A stretch of DNA of 64,000 nt, taken from positions 7,993,316-8,057,315 of the forward strand of contig VZSR01000514.1 in the NCBI GenBank assembly GCA_013398615.1. Direction: 5' to 3'. The first letter of the stretch is position 1, and every line of letters begins with the position of its first letter. Origin of the DNA: Brachypodius melanocephalos (taxonomy: Eukaryota > Chordata > Aves > Passeriformes > Pycnonotidae). A model generated the notes under the pieces. The model was not told the origin of the DNA. It searched no databases and was given only the letters and a program-made list of their open reading frames with translations. The position numbers were made by a program, and so were the translations under genes. This document shows, piece after piece, positions 37,671 to 49,975 of the stretch.

Positions 37671-38113
37671 CCCCTTCATCAACTGACCCAAAGGACTCCA
37701 GCTGACGCCTGAAAAGATGGGTGTAGCCAACAGTGCTGGATTTCATTTTCTCTGAGGAGACGTGTGGTCCTGTTAGATCTGACATGGAGTGAGCTGAGGA
37801 CAGCCGCTGAGGTCCCAAGAGGAAAGGTTTTTTTGGTTTTGATTTCATTTGCACTTCACCACTACACACCTCTAGATTTGTATCAGGTATGTGAGTGCTT
37901 GGGATGATTGCAGAGGATGTATCTGAAAACGTCCCATCGTTTTTCCGACCCTTCATTTTGTCTTTTAGTTTAGCAAACGGGGATTTGGTTTTGTCCTTCA
38001 TTGACAAATCAAACATACTTGCTGTCATGTTATTCCTCATAAACTGAATATTGACGTTTATTTCTCCTCTGTCTTTAGTTCTCTTCCCTTGTCTGGATTC
38101 TAGGGGAAACCAC
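37671..38113 (-). CDS. RAB11FIP2: RAB11FIP2 exon 2: post-C2 linker with MARK2-type site
   Basis: This 443-nt exon begins at 38113 after acceptor TTTAAG. Its first G completes the glutamate split with exon 1, then it reads WFPLESRQGKR and continues to ...NIQFMRNNMTASM. It therefore starts 24 codons upstream of its first ATG. It encodes about residues 119-265. The segment MFDLSMKDK..KSPFAKLKDKMKGRKNDG is characteristic of class I FIPs. The sequence RLSSAHSMSDL matches the human MARK2 site: with 13 residues in the gap, the serine of AHS falls at 227, the known human position. In human FIP2 the myosin Vb-binding region overlaps this part. A proline (WFP) stands where I recall arginine in human. 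Confidence 0.97.
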
Positions 38114-41100
38114 CTTAAAGGAGAAACAGAGCAAATGAAGCTGTGTTTTCTGAAGGGTACTATTACACTCTGGTTAGTTGGTTAATGCATCTGGTTAGAA
38201 CAATTTACAGTATGAAAACCCAAATCCTGTATCAAAGATTCTACCATTCCTGTACTGAAAAACTTCTTTGTTTATATTTGTTTTCAAAGAGAAAACTTAA
38301 CACCTAAGCAAGAGGAAGCTCTTTAGTGTTCACTTGTTTCAAAATCAAAATCAACTCTGGAAGCTGCCCAAACACCATCAAAGTCAAGGGCTTCCATCTG
38401 CTTATTAAGGAGAATTTGTACTTAATCATAAACACAGATACATTTTATTTTCTTTGTTTTTTATAGTTTTCAAGTGTCCTTTATTTAGTAGTGATGTATA
38501 TTAAAGTATTCTATGTGGCAGCTACTTGATCTAGTAACCTTTTCTCCTTGGATTTTGCTCAGGTTTACACACTAGCAAACATTTTCCCCTTTTTCCTTCC
38601 TTTTAAGCACTGGTTAAGATTTATGAAACTGCAGCAATGCTGGCTAAGAAATATCTGAGAGTCAGCTACCATTTTAATTCTGCACTGCCTCCCTTCTGGA
38701 TGCTGACAGTAACTCCAGAAGCACAACTGTGAGCACGTAAGTGTATCCAACAGCATCCTCTCTTTTACAGGTCACCAGCAGGATTAACTTTAGAAATATT
38801 TCCTTTGGAACCATGACATAAATCCCCACTCCCTGAAAAGAGATCAAAGGTGTGATCATCTGTTTCAAAAAGCCAAGTGTGTTTCTTTGCCAGGTCCAGC
38901 AAAAGCTTTATCATTATCCAAGTGTCTTATTCATTCCCCGTTGTGCTCCATTGTCCCATGGAAGCATCTGCAGAATTATGGCTCAATCTTCCCTCCACAG
39001 CTTCACCTCAATGAATGACCAACACACAATCCCTTCTCCACAACATCACCGAGAGCCTTTTTCTATTTCAAAGGTCACAAGGGCACATTTTAGATCCACC
39101 AGCTCCAAAGAAGTGCTCTAAATCCACTGTCAGGAGAAATCCATGTGCACAGACTCCAACAGTGCCTTACCACTAGTTAACTTTTGAACTGCAGTGACTA
39201 AGAAATTAAATTGCCTATTAACACAGATACAAAATGGATTATGCAGTTATACATACATTATTCACTCCTGCCAAATATAGAAGAAAAAGTCAGGTCAGGA
39301 AAGGAGAAAAACAGCCCTCCATTTGTTTTCAGTTTTCATAAATATATTTAAAAAGAGACAGCTGTAATCAAATTTTCAGGTTTACATGTTTTGAGTTGAG
39401 AAAATACTTCCAAAAGTGGCACACCAAAGACATAACAAAAGGATGAAGAGTATTATGCCTTTTGTTGTTTTTGTTGTTGCTTTGTGACGCTTACATGATT
39501 TTATATTTCATACTGGAGCAAAATAATTAAGAAATATCAGACCTCCTCTGTTTTCGCAATGAACAACATGAATCCAGACCAGTAGATCCAGAAGCTCAAA
39601 CCAGTAGAAGGATAATTAAATCTTTAAGAAAAAAGCTTTTCTTCTGTTGTGAAGTAACTTCATTTATATACTTTAAATGAAATACAAAACCTGGAATATG
39701 TGTCTGAAGAAGATGGATTGTTTTTCCTTTTAGTTAATAATGCTTCACTTCTTTGGTAACTGATTCCAGAAACACTTTAAGTCATCTATAGAGTTGTTAC
39801 AGAAAACAAAAACAGAACCAAAAGTCAATTGCCTTTGTGCTACACAATATTGCAAGAACTGGAAGACAGGATAGCCTACTTTCATTAAAACTCTTCTTTA
39901 AAAGAAAATGTGTTCACCTAGTCCCTTAAAAAAATACTAACAGTACACAGCCATAATGAACAAACTTTGCTCAGACAGCTCCTGTGCAGATAAATAAAAT
40001 AAAATAAATTTGAATAAAAGGCACCCTGGACCTGAGAAATTCCTCCCACGGCTCCTCAGCCACACACTAAACACACACACCAGCACAAATAAGGCTCATG
40101 AGTGTTTTAAGAAACGTAGGGGGTAGAAAGGACTTCTTTTTTTGACATTCAAATTTAATGGCTCAGCCTACACCATAACAAAAAAACATTCTCTTTTTAC
40201 CTCTCCTCAAAGGGTTCAAACATTATTACTCTATCTCTGATAAAACTGGTGAATTTTTCTATATTTCTGCTTCTGAATGAACAAAACCTTAAACTGATCC
40301 TTGATACTTTGTTTTAGAACAAGAAGACATAAATACTTAAGCTTTTGCTATGAGGAAGAACGTCTTTTATTCTAAAAATTCATTTAACTCAATTATTGGC
40401 GTTCTTATCACCAATCAACAACGCTGGGTCATTACCAGCACTCACCTGCTGAGGATAAATGCCATGTACTATTTTGATATTTACCTCTTCTTGTAGAGAA
40501 GCCCATAACTAATACCTTGCCTTCAGAACTTCTACATTTCTTCCCAAAGTCTATCTTGAAGAACTTGACATTAAAAGTAAGTTCAGCTGCGAGAACAAAG
40601 AAACTCTCCTTTCCCTGGGAAGAAAATAGAAGGTCCTGCTGGAACCAGGTTCAACATTGCTACTGATTCCAACAGAATTTAATCATAAACTCTTACTCCA
40701 GCAAAATTCCTCTGCTCTTCAGTGGAATTTCGATGTGAGTAACGATTGCTGGATCAAATCTTTGTATGAAAGACAGATATTTAATTTTCATAGGCATTTC
40801 AAGGAGGTTTCTTTGTTACCTTGGAGAGTTTATCTTGTTTTACTTATACTGAAGGTTCCATATGCCTCAGCTTATAACAAAACAATATGAGAAGCAGACT
40901 CAAATCATTATTTTCTTCAAAATTCAAAGGCAACTAATTACTTTTTTAAACAGATGAGAACAAATGCAGGCAAATGCATTTATGCGGAGCTGCATGTGAA
41001 CGAGCAACTCAATCTGTAAATGTTTCTTATTAGAATCTGTGTCGACAACACATGGGCGTGAGCAGCAAATAGAAAAAACAGCTCTATGTAGGAGAGAAAA

Positions 41101-44100
41101 AAGAATTGGGAAATGAAGTCCGCTGTTTTCAGATAACAACATTTGGGTCCTAAAACACTAAATTCCACTATACCACTGCCAATTTTAAAAATTGAAATGT
41201 ATTATAAAAGCCAATAAAACTTGCTATTTTGGTTTTGTTTACAGTACTTTTAGCCACAATAAATGCTCCATTTGTCAGGCTGCCATGAGCTTATTCTATA
41301 GAAAGCCTGTACAAAGTAGGAAAATAGCCAATAACATACATGAACAAAACAGGGTGGCTGTTATGAGAGCAGATGCCCTTTTACTTAATAACCAAATATT
41401 ACATCCAGTCTTGCAGACAGTCTTTATTTAAACAGACCTTGTACAAAGTCTGGCAAATTTTCCCAACTTCAAAGGAAGCCCTATTGCCTTTGGAATCACA
41501 TTCATTCTTCTTGCTCCCACCTTCAAATGTTCTGTAGGGCAATGTCCTCCATACACCCTCTAATTTTGACTTTTTCCCTATGGCTTCCATCAGAACAACC
41601 CTTGCTTCTTTCTCTCCTCTGTTTTTCAGTGTGCTAATGGGCTCTGCCTGTCTTGCACAGGTTTCTGTTAATTTTTATTTTTAAGTATTCTATAAATTGC
41701 CACTCTGCATGTTGATAATTTTCCTGAATGTGCAAAGAGAAGAGAATATGAAAAATCCTGCTGACCAGGCAGCCCTGCAAAGCTAAATCTCCACGTAAAG
41801 CAGCATGGCTACTTTCTACTCATGACAAAATTACTTGATTTTGGCCATACCTACAATTAGGGGAGGAAAAAGCAAACTCTGGTAACTTGTGCAGTCTTAC
41901 CAGTAATGAACCCTTCACCTTAGGGATGACAGACAGGAAGGGTAAAGGATAAAACTGAAATAAGCTACTATAAATGAGCAAGTTACAAAACCCTGGCCTG
42001 TCTATTTCATTTAAATAGCTAGTGATCTACAGACTTTCAGCTGGTTTTTTTTCTCCCCTTTTCTGATTCTATTTGTCCTCCAAATTTGCCACAGAATCTG
42101 ACATTTCCAAGGCTTATCCCTCTCTCTCCTTTGAAGAAGCATCACTCAGCCTGTTCTGCTCACCAGGTAACAGTGAGCAGGATGGGCTGACAGCATAGGT
42201 AAGAAAGAGCACTACTTAATTTCAATTATATTTTAATTATATACTTTGACAGCCTCCAAAACCACCGGGTAACTTATCTACCAATTTCAACAGGAATTAA
42301 GTGTTCCAGCCAGCACATTCATCCTGTGCATGACAGATGATCTCCCGACTCTGTCTTCTGGACAGTGCCAAAGATGGAAAGTATTGAAGGAATTTTCCCA
42401 TCTTTCTGATTCTCAAACACACCACTCTGACTTCACTCTACCAGTAATTATCTGTTGAGCTGATCTAGCTTTGCTTTGCTGAAAAACCCAAAGACTTTTG
42501 CAAAATATTTATTTCAATTCTCAAATTACTGAAGAAATTTTGCAAAAGCCACATAATCATCACAGTATCCACCAGGGCTTCTGACCTTGACTTTACAGGC
42601 AAAAAATCAACATCATGATCTGCTACATATCAATGAGAATTTTCTACACAGGCAGATACTCTAAACTTATCCCTACAAAAGACCATCAGAATTTCAATGA
42701 TAAAACATGTCCATCAGCTGTCACAAAAACAAAGCTGATTACTGTCAAGTTAGATACACTGAAGAAACTTCCTTCACAAAAGTCCATTAACATAAATGTC
42801 CACAGCTAACTGATAAAAAACAACATCCAAAGCCCAGAACTGTCTGACATTTGCATTTAGCAGCGTATGCACTTTGAAAAATGCACAAGTATGTTTTGTG
42901 ATAAATCATTCCGATACCATACTGAGAGGCTGCCCCAAAAGTCAGCAAGTGGGAAAATTAAGGCAAGGAGATGAGCACAGGCTACATCGTGTATGAAGGG
43001 AAATTAAGAAGAAAACAAATTATTCATTAAAATAAGTGATGACACTCACAAAGATGAATACTCTTACTTTCTGGAAGCCAACTGAAATCAGATTTTCAAA
43101 GCAGTTTAAAATAAATAGTACAGAGTGACATTGTAACACCACAAAACATATGGGAACTGACAGTGATCACAACACCCTCACTATGGGGTTTGCTAACATC
43201 AACTGGAATCAAAGTCATTAAAGTGGTCTTAGTTTACTTATTAGTTTGGCTAAAGACTATGTGTGAATATTTCTGTGTTAGAAACAAACTAATTGAAGGT
43301 ATGAGAATTAAGGCCAGTTATCTGAGTGTGTGTATGTATGCACAGAAAATGGAGAAGCATTTCAATCCAGATGGCACTTAGACTCTGACTCAGAGTTATG
43401 ACTTATTGAGAGGATGTGCATGGATTTGTTGTCAAAATGCAAATGCTGGGAATATTACTAAGTAATTTGAAAATATCACTGGAAGTCCATAAAGCTACAG
43501 TTGGGCAAAACTTTGTTTTCTCCCATTAACCACCTTTCTCTTCTGTAGTTCACTACTCACATTCCTTTTTTTCCCCTAAATTATTATTTTTTTTACATTT
43601 AATGAGTGGTACCACAAGACAACCTCTATGGAATCTCCATGCTGCTCTTTATTTCTGTGCTTTTAACAAATTTCTCAGTTACTACTCTTCCCACTTTTGA
43701 CTTGAGTAGAACAATGCTTTTCTCTTGCTTTAACCACAATAAAGATATTTTCTGTTACACCCTGCCATTTCCACTATTATTGAAGTTTATCCCTTAAAAT
43801 GCATTTTTCTTGTTTAAACTCAATTTAAGACTAAAAATGAGTAAATAATAGTGTGTTATGTTTTGTAGAAATATTATTAAAATGGTTCCCACTCATTAAC
43901 AAGCACTGAGCCCATATATTACCCATTTATTAGTTGTTTGCTTGTTATAATTCCAGATGTATCTGAAGCCTCCCTCTTGCTTATGCTGCTACAGATGAGA
44001 GAGGGGACAGAGCAGAGGCAGTTGAAGAGGGAGTTTATGTCCAAGACAGAGGCTGCCAAGAAAGAATTCACATTAATTTGGAAAAAGTTACACCATTTGC

Positions 44101-47100
44101 ATATCTTCCAGGAAGCTCAGCAGCACTAAACTCCATGCCTGCAACACAGGGATACTGATCATGGTCAACCATGAGTTCTTTTTGTTTGCTTGCTGAGATG
44201 CTGGTTTTGACTCTCTTTTTATGATCAATACAAGTCAAGAAGTATCCTTAGAAAATGCCAAGATTCCTTCACTGTATTATGCTCAAGCAAGCATTTTTTA
44301 ACAAGTGCTGCAATTTGTACGTGTGTGTGGAGGGGAGTGTTGTGGAGGTATGACAGACTCCAGGGAGAAAAGGAACTAAATCACCAATAAAAGATGTCTC
44401 CTCCAACATTTCCATAAAAAATAATAATAACTCTACATCACCTGCCTCCTCAAATTTATAGCATTCCAAACAAGTGTTACATCTTAAATCAGCTGAACAT
44501 GCAATAAAATGAGCCATCCAGGAAAGCTCATAAAGGAATGGACAATAAACAGAGTGGAATTAGAGAGTAATAAGGATGAAGCAAAAGCTGAGGACATAAG
44601 TAACACTGGGAAAGTTAACAGCAATTTGTTCTTCTAGTGCTGCGTTCATTCAACCCACAAGAGGAAAAAATCTAAGCTCAGTCATTGTAAAAGACAACTG
44701 AAAAATGCTTCAGTAAATTAAGACATCCCAGCAAATGAGGATTTTTTTTATTCCATAGTAACCCAAAAATTTGTTTTGATGCTATGCAATCAGATTATCA
44801 GCAGCATTAAGGCAACTGTGAGTTATAACTGAACTGAAAATATTACAAAAAAAGCACATATATTTTAAAACAATACATTTGTTGATCATAATTTACATTT
44901 CAAATGGAAGAGTAGAAGAGGTATATTTATTTTGGAAGAGCAGACTAAAAAATTGTCATGTATTTCTTAGGATGAATTAAAAAAACCCGCATGATGTTAT
45001 TGCAAAAAATAAAAGCCATGTCAGAAACACAACATTTGAAAACTTATGCTAAATACACTTCCATTAAAGCGGTTTTTCCAAAGCTTTTTGAACTGTTAAA
45101 AAACCTCAGTAAAATCTTTCAGCATCTGGAGCCTAGTTTTCAGCTCTGGAAAAAAGAGCAGAAGTAAAAAGTCCCTGTCCATTTCCAACAACAGCAGAGA
45201 TGTCAGAGACACAAATTTACGAACTTTCACAGTACAATGGGCATTTCTGCACTAAGACAGAAAGAAAATGAACTGGGATCCTGCAGATGCTTTGGATGAA
45301 GTCTCTGGAAGAGATCTAGTGAGGGACCATCTGAGCTGCATCTGGATCGAACTGTTCCAGGAATTTTTACTTTAAAGAATTTGAAAAATCATCAGTTTCA
45401 GAAAGGAAAAGGACATTGTATGATGCTGTGTACAGAATTTTCCCTGTTGAGTTATAGTAAATAGACTACACTGTTTCATTAAGTCATGAGCCAGAGCAAG
45501 TTTCTTAGAACACAAGACAAATCCTATCACAAGGCCTCTGCCTACAGACTTTACTGCAGGGAGTATTTGTCTTAAGATGTGACAAGTAACAAAAAAAACC
45601 TCCACAGAAAAAAAAAAAAGATTATTTTTCCCTAACATAATGTTCCTGAGTCTGCAATGATTTTTGAAATTTATTTCTTCCAAATTATAAAATATTAAAT
45701 TAAAAAAATATGTAAAAAGCCAAATGTCACACACCCCACGGCCTTCCTAGGAACTGAGAATCAGCTGGTAGCCTTCACTTCTCATACCTCCTTACTAAAA
45801 AAGCACTAGGGAATTGCTGACAGGGTTCAGCATTGTGCAGAATATTAAATATCTTTTTTGCAATACCCTGGTGACTCTTGAGTCTGTCTCTTACAGCACC
45901 ATATGTAGAGCTGTGTTGGAAAGAGGAAGCTATTAAATATATTAAAAAGTAGAAATATTACCAATAGACACTTCATCAAATAACTGGATCTCATTCATCC
46001 CCAAACAAAGCAAGAAATGTTAAGGTTACATCAACATAAGAAAATAACTCTGGATTTAATAAGAGCACAAGCCTGTTGAACATATTTGAAAGTAAAAACA
46101 TTGCTTAATAAAACAGATTAGTGTTTCTGAAACAATGAATATAGCTTTCAACCATCAGAATGCTTTGGTAACAAAGACATTGGACTTGGTTTTGAAAGGT
46201 GCTGGGTGTCTCAGTTCCCACACCATGGTCACAGTTAGAAGGTCTTTAGGTCCAAATATATTACCCTCAGTTTACTGCCAACACAGGACTAGGAATATTT
46301 TCTATTAAAAAAGGATTTAATAAAGAGGAGGGGAAAAAAGAGCATTTTGTTTGAGATTGCATTTGTAAATCTATTCTTGAAAGTTTGCCCTTGTGCCACA
46401 CACATGTACAAATCTTGCATCCACATCTCCAAGGAATGCTTGAAGGAGACAGCCATGACACACCCGCGTGGCACAGGGCACACAAGAACACAACCACAAA
46501 CACCCAAAACCATCTAAACTTAGGAAGGAACTCTACGTTACTTTTTTTCAAAAGTAAGTTTTTGAAAGGATATTTCTGAGATTTCTAAGCACCTAAAGAC
46601 ACCGAGAGGAAAACTGGACTTTCAGTGGCTCCTTCCTCGTAAGAATTTAAATCAGCGTTAAGCGAGAACGTGCTGCCAAAAATCCCACTTGCCGTCCAGC
46701 TGCACTTTTACACTTACATAAGACTTTTACAAGTATGGCTGTTCGGCCCTAGAAGCCTAACACCCAGCAACTTTTAATAAGATTTGCAATCTTAAATGCT
46801 CAAGCAACTTCTGAAGAAAGAACTTAGGCTGTTTGTAAAACCTTCCCCATAGGCCCCCATCTTGTGCGGCAGAGCTCGCAGGCAGTGCACCGTGGTGATG
46901 ATTTCAGCGGTGCTCTGGGGGGAACTGCTTCATGGCTACGTAGCAGGAGCTCCTTTCTCACGCTTCAGAGCAAGAAATGAGAAAATAAAGAACACCTATG
47001 GAGCCCCGTTCAGCATAACTTCCTACAAAAATACTGCAGATCTCAATGTTTGCTTAACTATCACAAGGACTGCACTACTTACCCCACTTAAAAATTTCTG

Positions 47101-49041
47101 GAATAATTTTGCAAGACTCCAGTATTACTTTTGCTAAAACTGGTGTAGGAGCCTATGTTTCTTCTTCTAGGGAAAATAAGTTTGATTACTCACAGTAATA
47201 ACATAATAATTTACATCTTTTACTCCAGTTTCTGAACATATATTTTTATCCGGATTTGCAGTTTTTACTTTTAGTAGCATTCCTCCCTCATTCATTCATC
47301 TTGTTTTTCACCTTGTTGCTAGGTGTTGCAACTAAGGCAATTGACTGTTGACTTGCAAGATAATTACAGCTAATGATTCAAGAATTTTTAAGATACCCGT
47401 TTAAAAAGCAGTGAAACTTCTTGAATCAAGTGTAAACAGAAATTAAGACCCTAAGGCTACAGGCATTACCATGTATGGCATCAAGATAACTGGTTTGTCC
47501 CTAAAAAGGTAAGCAATTAAAAAGCGTAATACTCCAGACAGTGAACTCACAAGAGATTCTGCAGACTTCTTCTTTCCTATCATATGGTTTGTGAACATAC
47601 TGTTTTGCAAAAAATTGAGTTTACAAAAACAAACACCAGGGCGAAGAGAGCTTTGACTTGTCTTTGGTGCTCTTCAACCTCAGCCATGCATTGAAGTAGG
47701 ACCAGGTTTTGAGGTGGTTTCAGCAGGAATTTGTCTGACCAAGAAGCCCTGGCTGGTGTTAACCATAAGCATTTCCACCTCCGACTGCCAACGCTGCTGG
47801 AGGTTCAACCTCAGCACAGTCAGAGACAGACAAGCAATGTCAGTCTTTCAGTGGCTTGGACGCAAAGTCCAGCACCTCACCACAGACCCACCATCACTAC
47901 GGATACCAGACTTTAATTTTAACAGCTGAGATTTGGGCACAGGAGCCTTTGTACTCTACTGAAGAGACACTAGAGGAGGAAAGGCACCTGAAGCAGGAAA
48001 TTTTTAACTGCTGCAGAAAGATCTGTCAGCGTTCATATGTCACTGCCAACACAGAGCTCACTTGGAGGTCTCCAACCTGTTCTGACTCAACTTCTGTGGG
48101 ACAAGCATACCTATAGCAAAGCCAAAGCATGGAGTCATAGGCATGCCTGCAGTACCCTCATACCTACAGTCTGAGTTACATGTACACATGCAGGATAAAT
48201 TACACCAGTACCAAACATCTTTGTGCAACCATGTCTTGTCTAGAAATTATAACAATTTTACTCATTTTGTTGAAAAACGCAAGAGAATTAGATAAGAACA
48301 GTTCAACTCAATAAGCTGCTATGATGCCATTTCTTTTTTAATTTCTTTTTTTGCATTCCAATGCCTGACCTTTTTGGCAAACACAATTTTATTTGACAAA
48401 GTCTGATGTAGGTAGTGATGGAAGCTACCACAAGAGCTGAAATTTCTCTTCAGTCTTCTCAACAGAGGCCTGCTGTACAGTGCAGCCTGCGGGATCGTGG
48501 CCTAAGATTAATCAGGACCTGCAAAGCACTGTGCTGTTGTGGTAAGCCTTCATTAAGTCACAGTTCATTGACCACTAAAACATAAATATAAAATATTTAA
48601 AGACACGTGGTTGAAGCGAGTGAAGGAAAACTATTTTAAAGAGAACCACACCAGGACTCAGGGCATCTGAGTCTCACATGGTTCAAACTGAGGAAGGAGA
48701 TGAATGGGGGTACGGCCCTGTGCGGAACAAAGAAAAATGCTTAGAAAAACAGACTGTCATGAGTTCATGTTACACACAAGAGTTTGTTAGAAAAGTTAAT
48801 GTTATTGACAGTCCCTGTGCACAGTAAGCACTTTGATTACAGTAAATTTCTCTGGAAGAGGTCAGGCCACAATGACATAACTGTATAGATTAAGAGATTT
48901 GAGCACAGAATCAACAACAGAAACGTATTAATTTCATTTCCGAGTACGTACGCTCATAGTAAGGCTACTATTTCCCACCCTCCCCAAATGCAACTGTCCA
49001 AGGAATACAAATCATAATGAAAAAAACCAACCATCACTTAC
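38114..49041 (-). other. RAB11FIP2: RAB11FIP2 intron 1
   Basis: A 10.9 kb GT-AG intron, donor GTAAGTGATG at 49041 and acceptor CTGTTTCTCCTTTAAG. It is mostly AT-rich, unique sequence. A CpG-enriched block lies at 46600-47010. Frames in it (for example 45372-45734 minus and 47714-48116 plus) show no domain. No CR1 was recognised. Confidence 0.85.
46600..47010. promoter_or_regulatory. CpG-enriched block in intron 1, possible regulatory element
   Basis: About 14 CpGs fall in roughly 410 bp, against a CpG-poor intron. They lie 2.0-2.4 kb inside the gene. On the minus strand, 46857-46864 reads CAAGATGG within ACAAGATGGGGGCC, resembling the YY1 motif (CAAnATGGCGGC) with one substitution. The block could be an intronic enhancer, an internal promoter or part of the promoter's hypomethylated shore; none of these is shown by the sequence alone. 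Confidence 0.3.
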
Positions 49042-49356
49042 TCTGTTTTCCGCCTTTGCTTGTCTTCAAATATATCATTCAGACTTATGGCCACCTGTCC
49101 CAAAAACCTGTCCAGCCCCACCAGCGACCTGTGCATGACAATCAGGTACAGGATGTATTTTTCTGGATTCTCCTGCATGAGTAGTCCAGGGAGCTCGAAG
49201 GAGGCCTCTTCTTTCCAGATGGGATCCAGCGTCTTCTCAGCCACCGAGGTGGAGTACTTCTCCTTGCCCAGCTGTATGATGGTGTAGGCATCGTTGCTGC
49301 CATTTTTACCTTTTGGCTTCAGACCTTTGGCTTGAAGGACCGTAACTTGCACGTGA
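49042..49356 (-). CDS. RAB11FIP2: RAB11FIP2 exon 1 (5'-truncated by gap): C2 domain
   Basis: The visible coding part begins next to the N gap with the last base of a codon, then HVQVTVLQAKGLKPKGK, and ends ...FEDKQRRKT plus GA before donor GTAAGTG. It gives 104 residues, about 14-117. It is a nearly complete C2 domain (GSNDAYTIIQLG, STSVAEKT, WKEEASFELPG, YLIVMHRSLVGLDRFLGQVAI). In class I FIPs this domain binds phosphatidic acid and PI(3,4,5)P3 and places the protein on the plasma membrane or recycling membranes. The second aspartate cluster expected of a Ca2+-binding C2 is absent (VMHRSLVGLD), consistent with a Ca2+-independent domain. The start codon and about 13 residues (human numbering, recalled) are in the gap, so the true start is not visible. 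Confidence 0.96.
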
Positions 49357-49456
49357 NNNNNNNNNNNNNNNNNNNNNNNNNNNNNNNNNNNNNNNNNNNN
49401 NNNNNNNNNNNNNNNNNNNNNNNNNNNNNNNNNNNNNNNNNNNNNNNNNNNNNNNN
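49357..49456. other. Assembly gap, exactly 100 N
   Basis: A run of exactly 100 N separates the C2-coding sequence from GC-rich DNA. That round number is the usual placeholder for a gap of unknown length, so any frame read across it is meaningless. It probably contains the RAB11FIP2 start codon and part of the 5' UTR. Confidence 0.95.
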
Positions 49457-49975
49457 CTGCCGCGGCCGCCTCAGCCTCTCGCCGCGCTGCCCCCCCGCCG
49501 CCGCCCGGCCTGACGGGCCGGCTCCGCCGCTTCCGCCTTCCCCATGCTGCGGGCGGCGGCGGCGGGCAGAGGGCAGAGGGCAGGGTTCGCCGCCTCCCTC
49601 TCTTCCCTTCGCCGCCGTTCCTCGGCCGCCCGAGCAGGCGCTGCCCAGCGCACCGAGCACCGCCGCTGCCCGCGGGCACGGCCGGAGAGGCCGCGGCTCC
49701 CCCGGGCGTGACGGAGCGCTGCCTCCCGGGGCCCCCTCCCGGCTGAGATCCCCGGCCCGTTAATTAATTCATCGCTATTTTTGTTTCTAGAACGGGCAGA
49801 GGAGCTATGGAGAGGAGGGAACTTGGCTAAAGGCGTCAATTATTGTTATTATTATTCGATATTCGGGGCTCGGGGGCGGCCATGGAGGCAGCCGGGAGTG
49901 GTGCTGCTCTGGAACCCATCCTGCTGCCCACCGCTTCGGGAACTTCTTTATTTTTCGGCCCCATCCACCCGCCCT
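49457..49975 (-). promoter_or_regulatory. RAB11FIP2: CpG island: probable RAB11FIP2 5' UTR and promoter
   Basis: The sequence from the gap to about 49760 is very GC-rich and dense in CpG, with many CCGCCG runs, and the density tails off towards 49975. It lies directly 5' of exon 1 on the minus strand. A GC-box-like GGGCGGGTGG is at 49965-49974 (minus). I found no convincing TATA box at a fixed distance from a start, as expected for a CpG-island promoter. The transcription start cannot be placed from sequence. Confidence 0.75.
49471..49545 (-). other. Potential upstream ORF, 24 codons
   Basis: In the CpG island, an ATG at 49545-49543 (minus) sits in strong context (A at -3, G at +4: GCAGCATGG). 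It opens a 24-codon frame, MGKAEAAEPARQAGR..., ending at TGA 49473-49471, 14 nt before the gap. If transcription starts further upstream this would be a complete uORF in the RAB11FIP2 leader. Its alanine/arginine/glycine-rich composition is what any GC-rich leader would give, so a peptide function should not be assumed. Confidence 0.35.

Larger units (their letters stand above)
17130..49356 (-). other. RAB11FIP2: RAB11FIP2 transcription unit (partial at 5' end)
   Basis: Five coding exons on the minus strand join into one open frame: 49356-49042, 38113-37671, 36980-36521, 25422-25377 and 21736-21509. The four introns all begin GT and end AG (donors GTAAGTG, GTAAGTA, GTAGGTT and GTGAGTT; acceptors TTTAAG, TTTGCAG, CTCCACAG and CACCTGCAG). 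The junction phases are 2, 1, 2 and 0 and match across every boundary. The product is about 509 residues if 13 lie in the gap, compared with about 512 in human (recalled). RAB11FIP2 is a class I Rab11 effector that tethers recycling-endosome membranes to Rab11 and myosin Vb. The 3' boundary at about 17130 is inferred from polyadenylation signals. The 5' end runs into the gap and the CpG island beyond it. Confidence 0.93.

Noticed and set aside
49350..49355. CACGTG E-box at the gap edge
   Set aside because: It is explained by the His-Val codons of the conserved C2 domain start (HVQVTV), so it is not evidence of a regulatory site.
49332..49763. Frames that run through the N gap on both strands
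   Set aside because: The gap length is a placeholder, so the frame relation across it is undefined; only the C2-coding part on the minus strand is supported.
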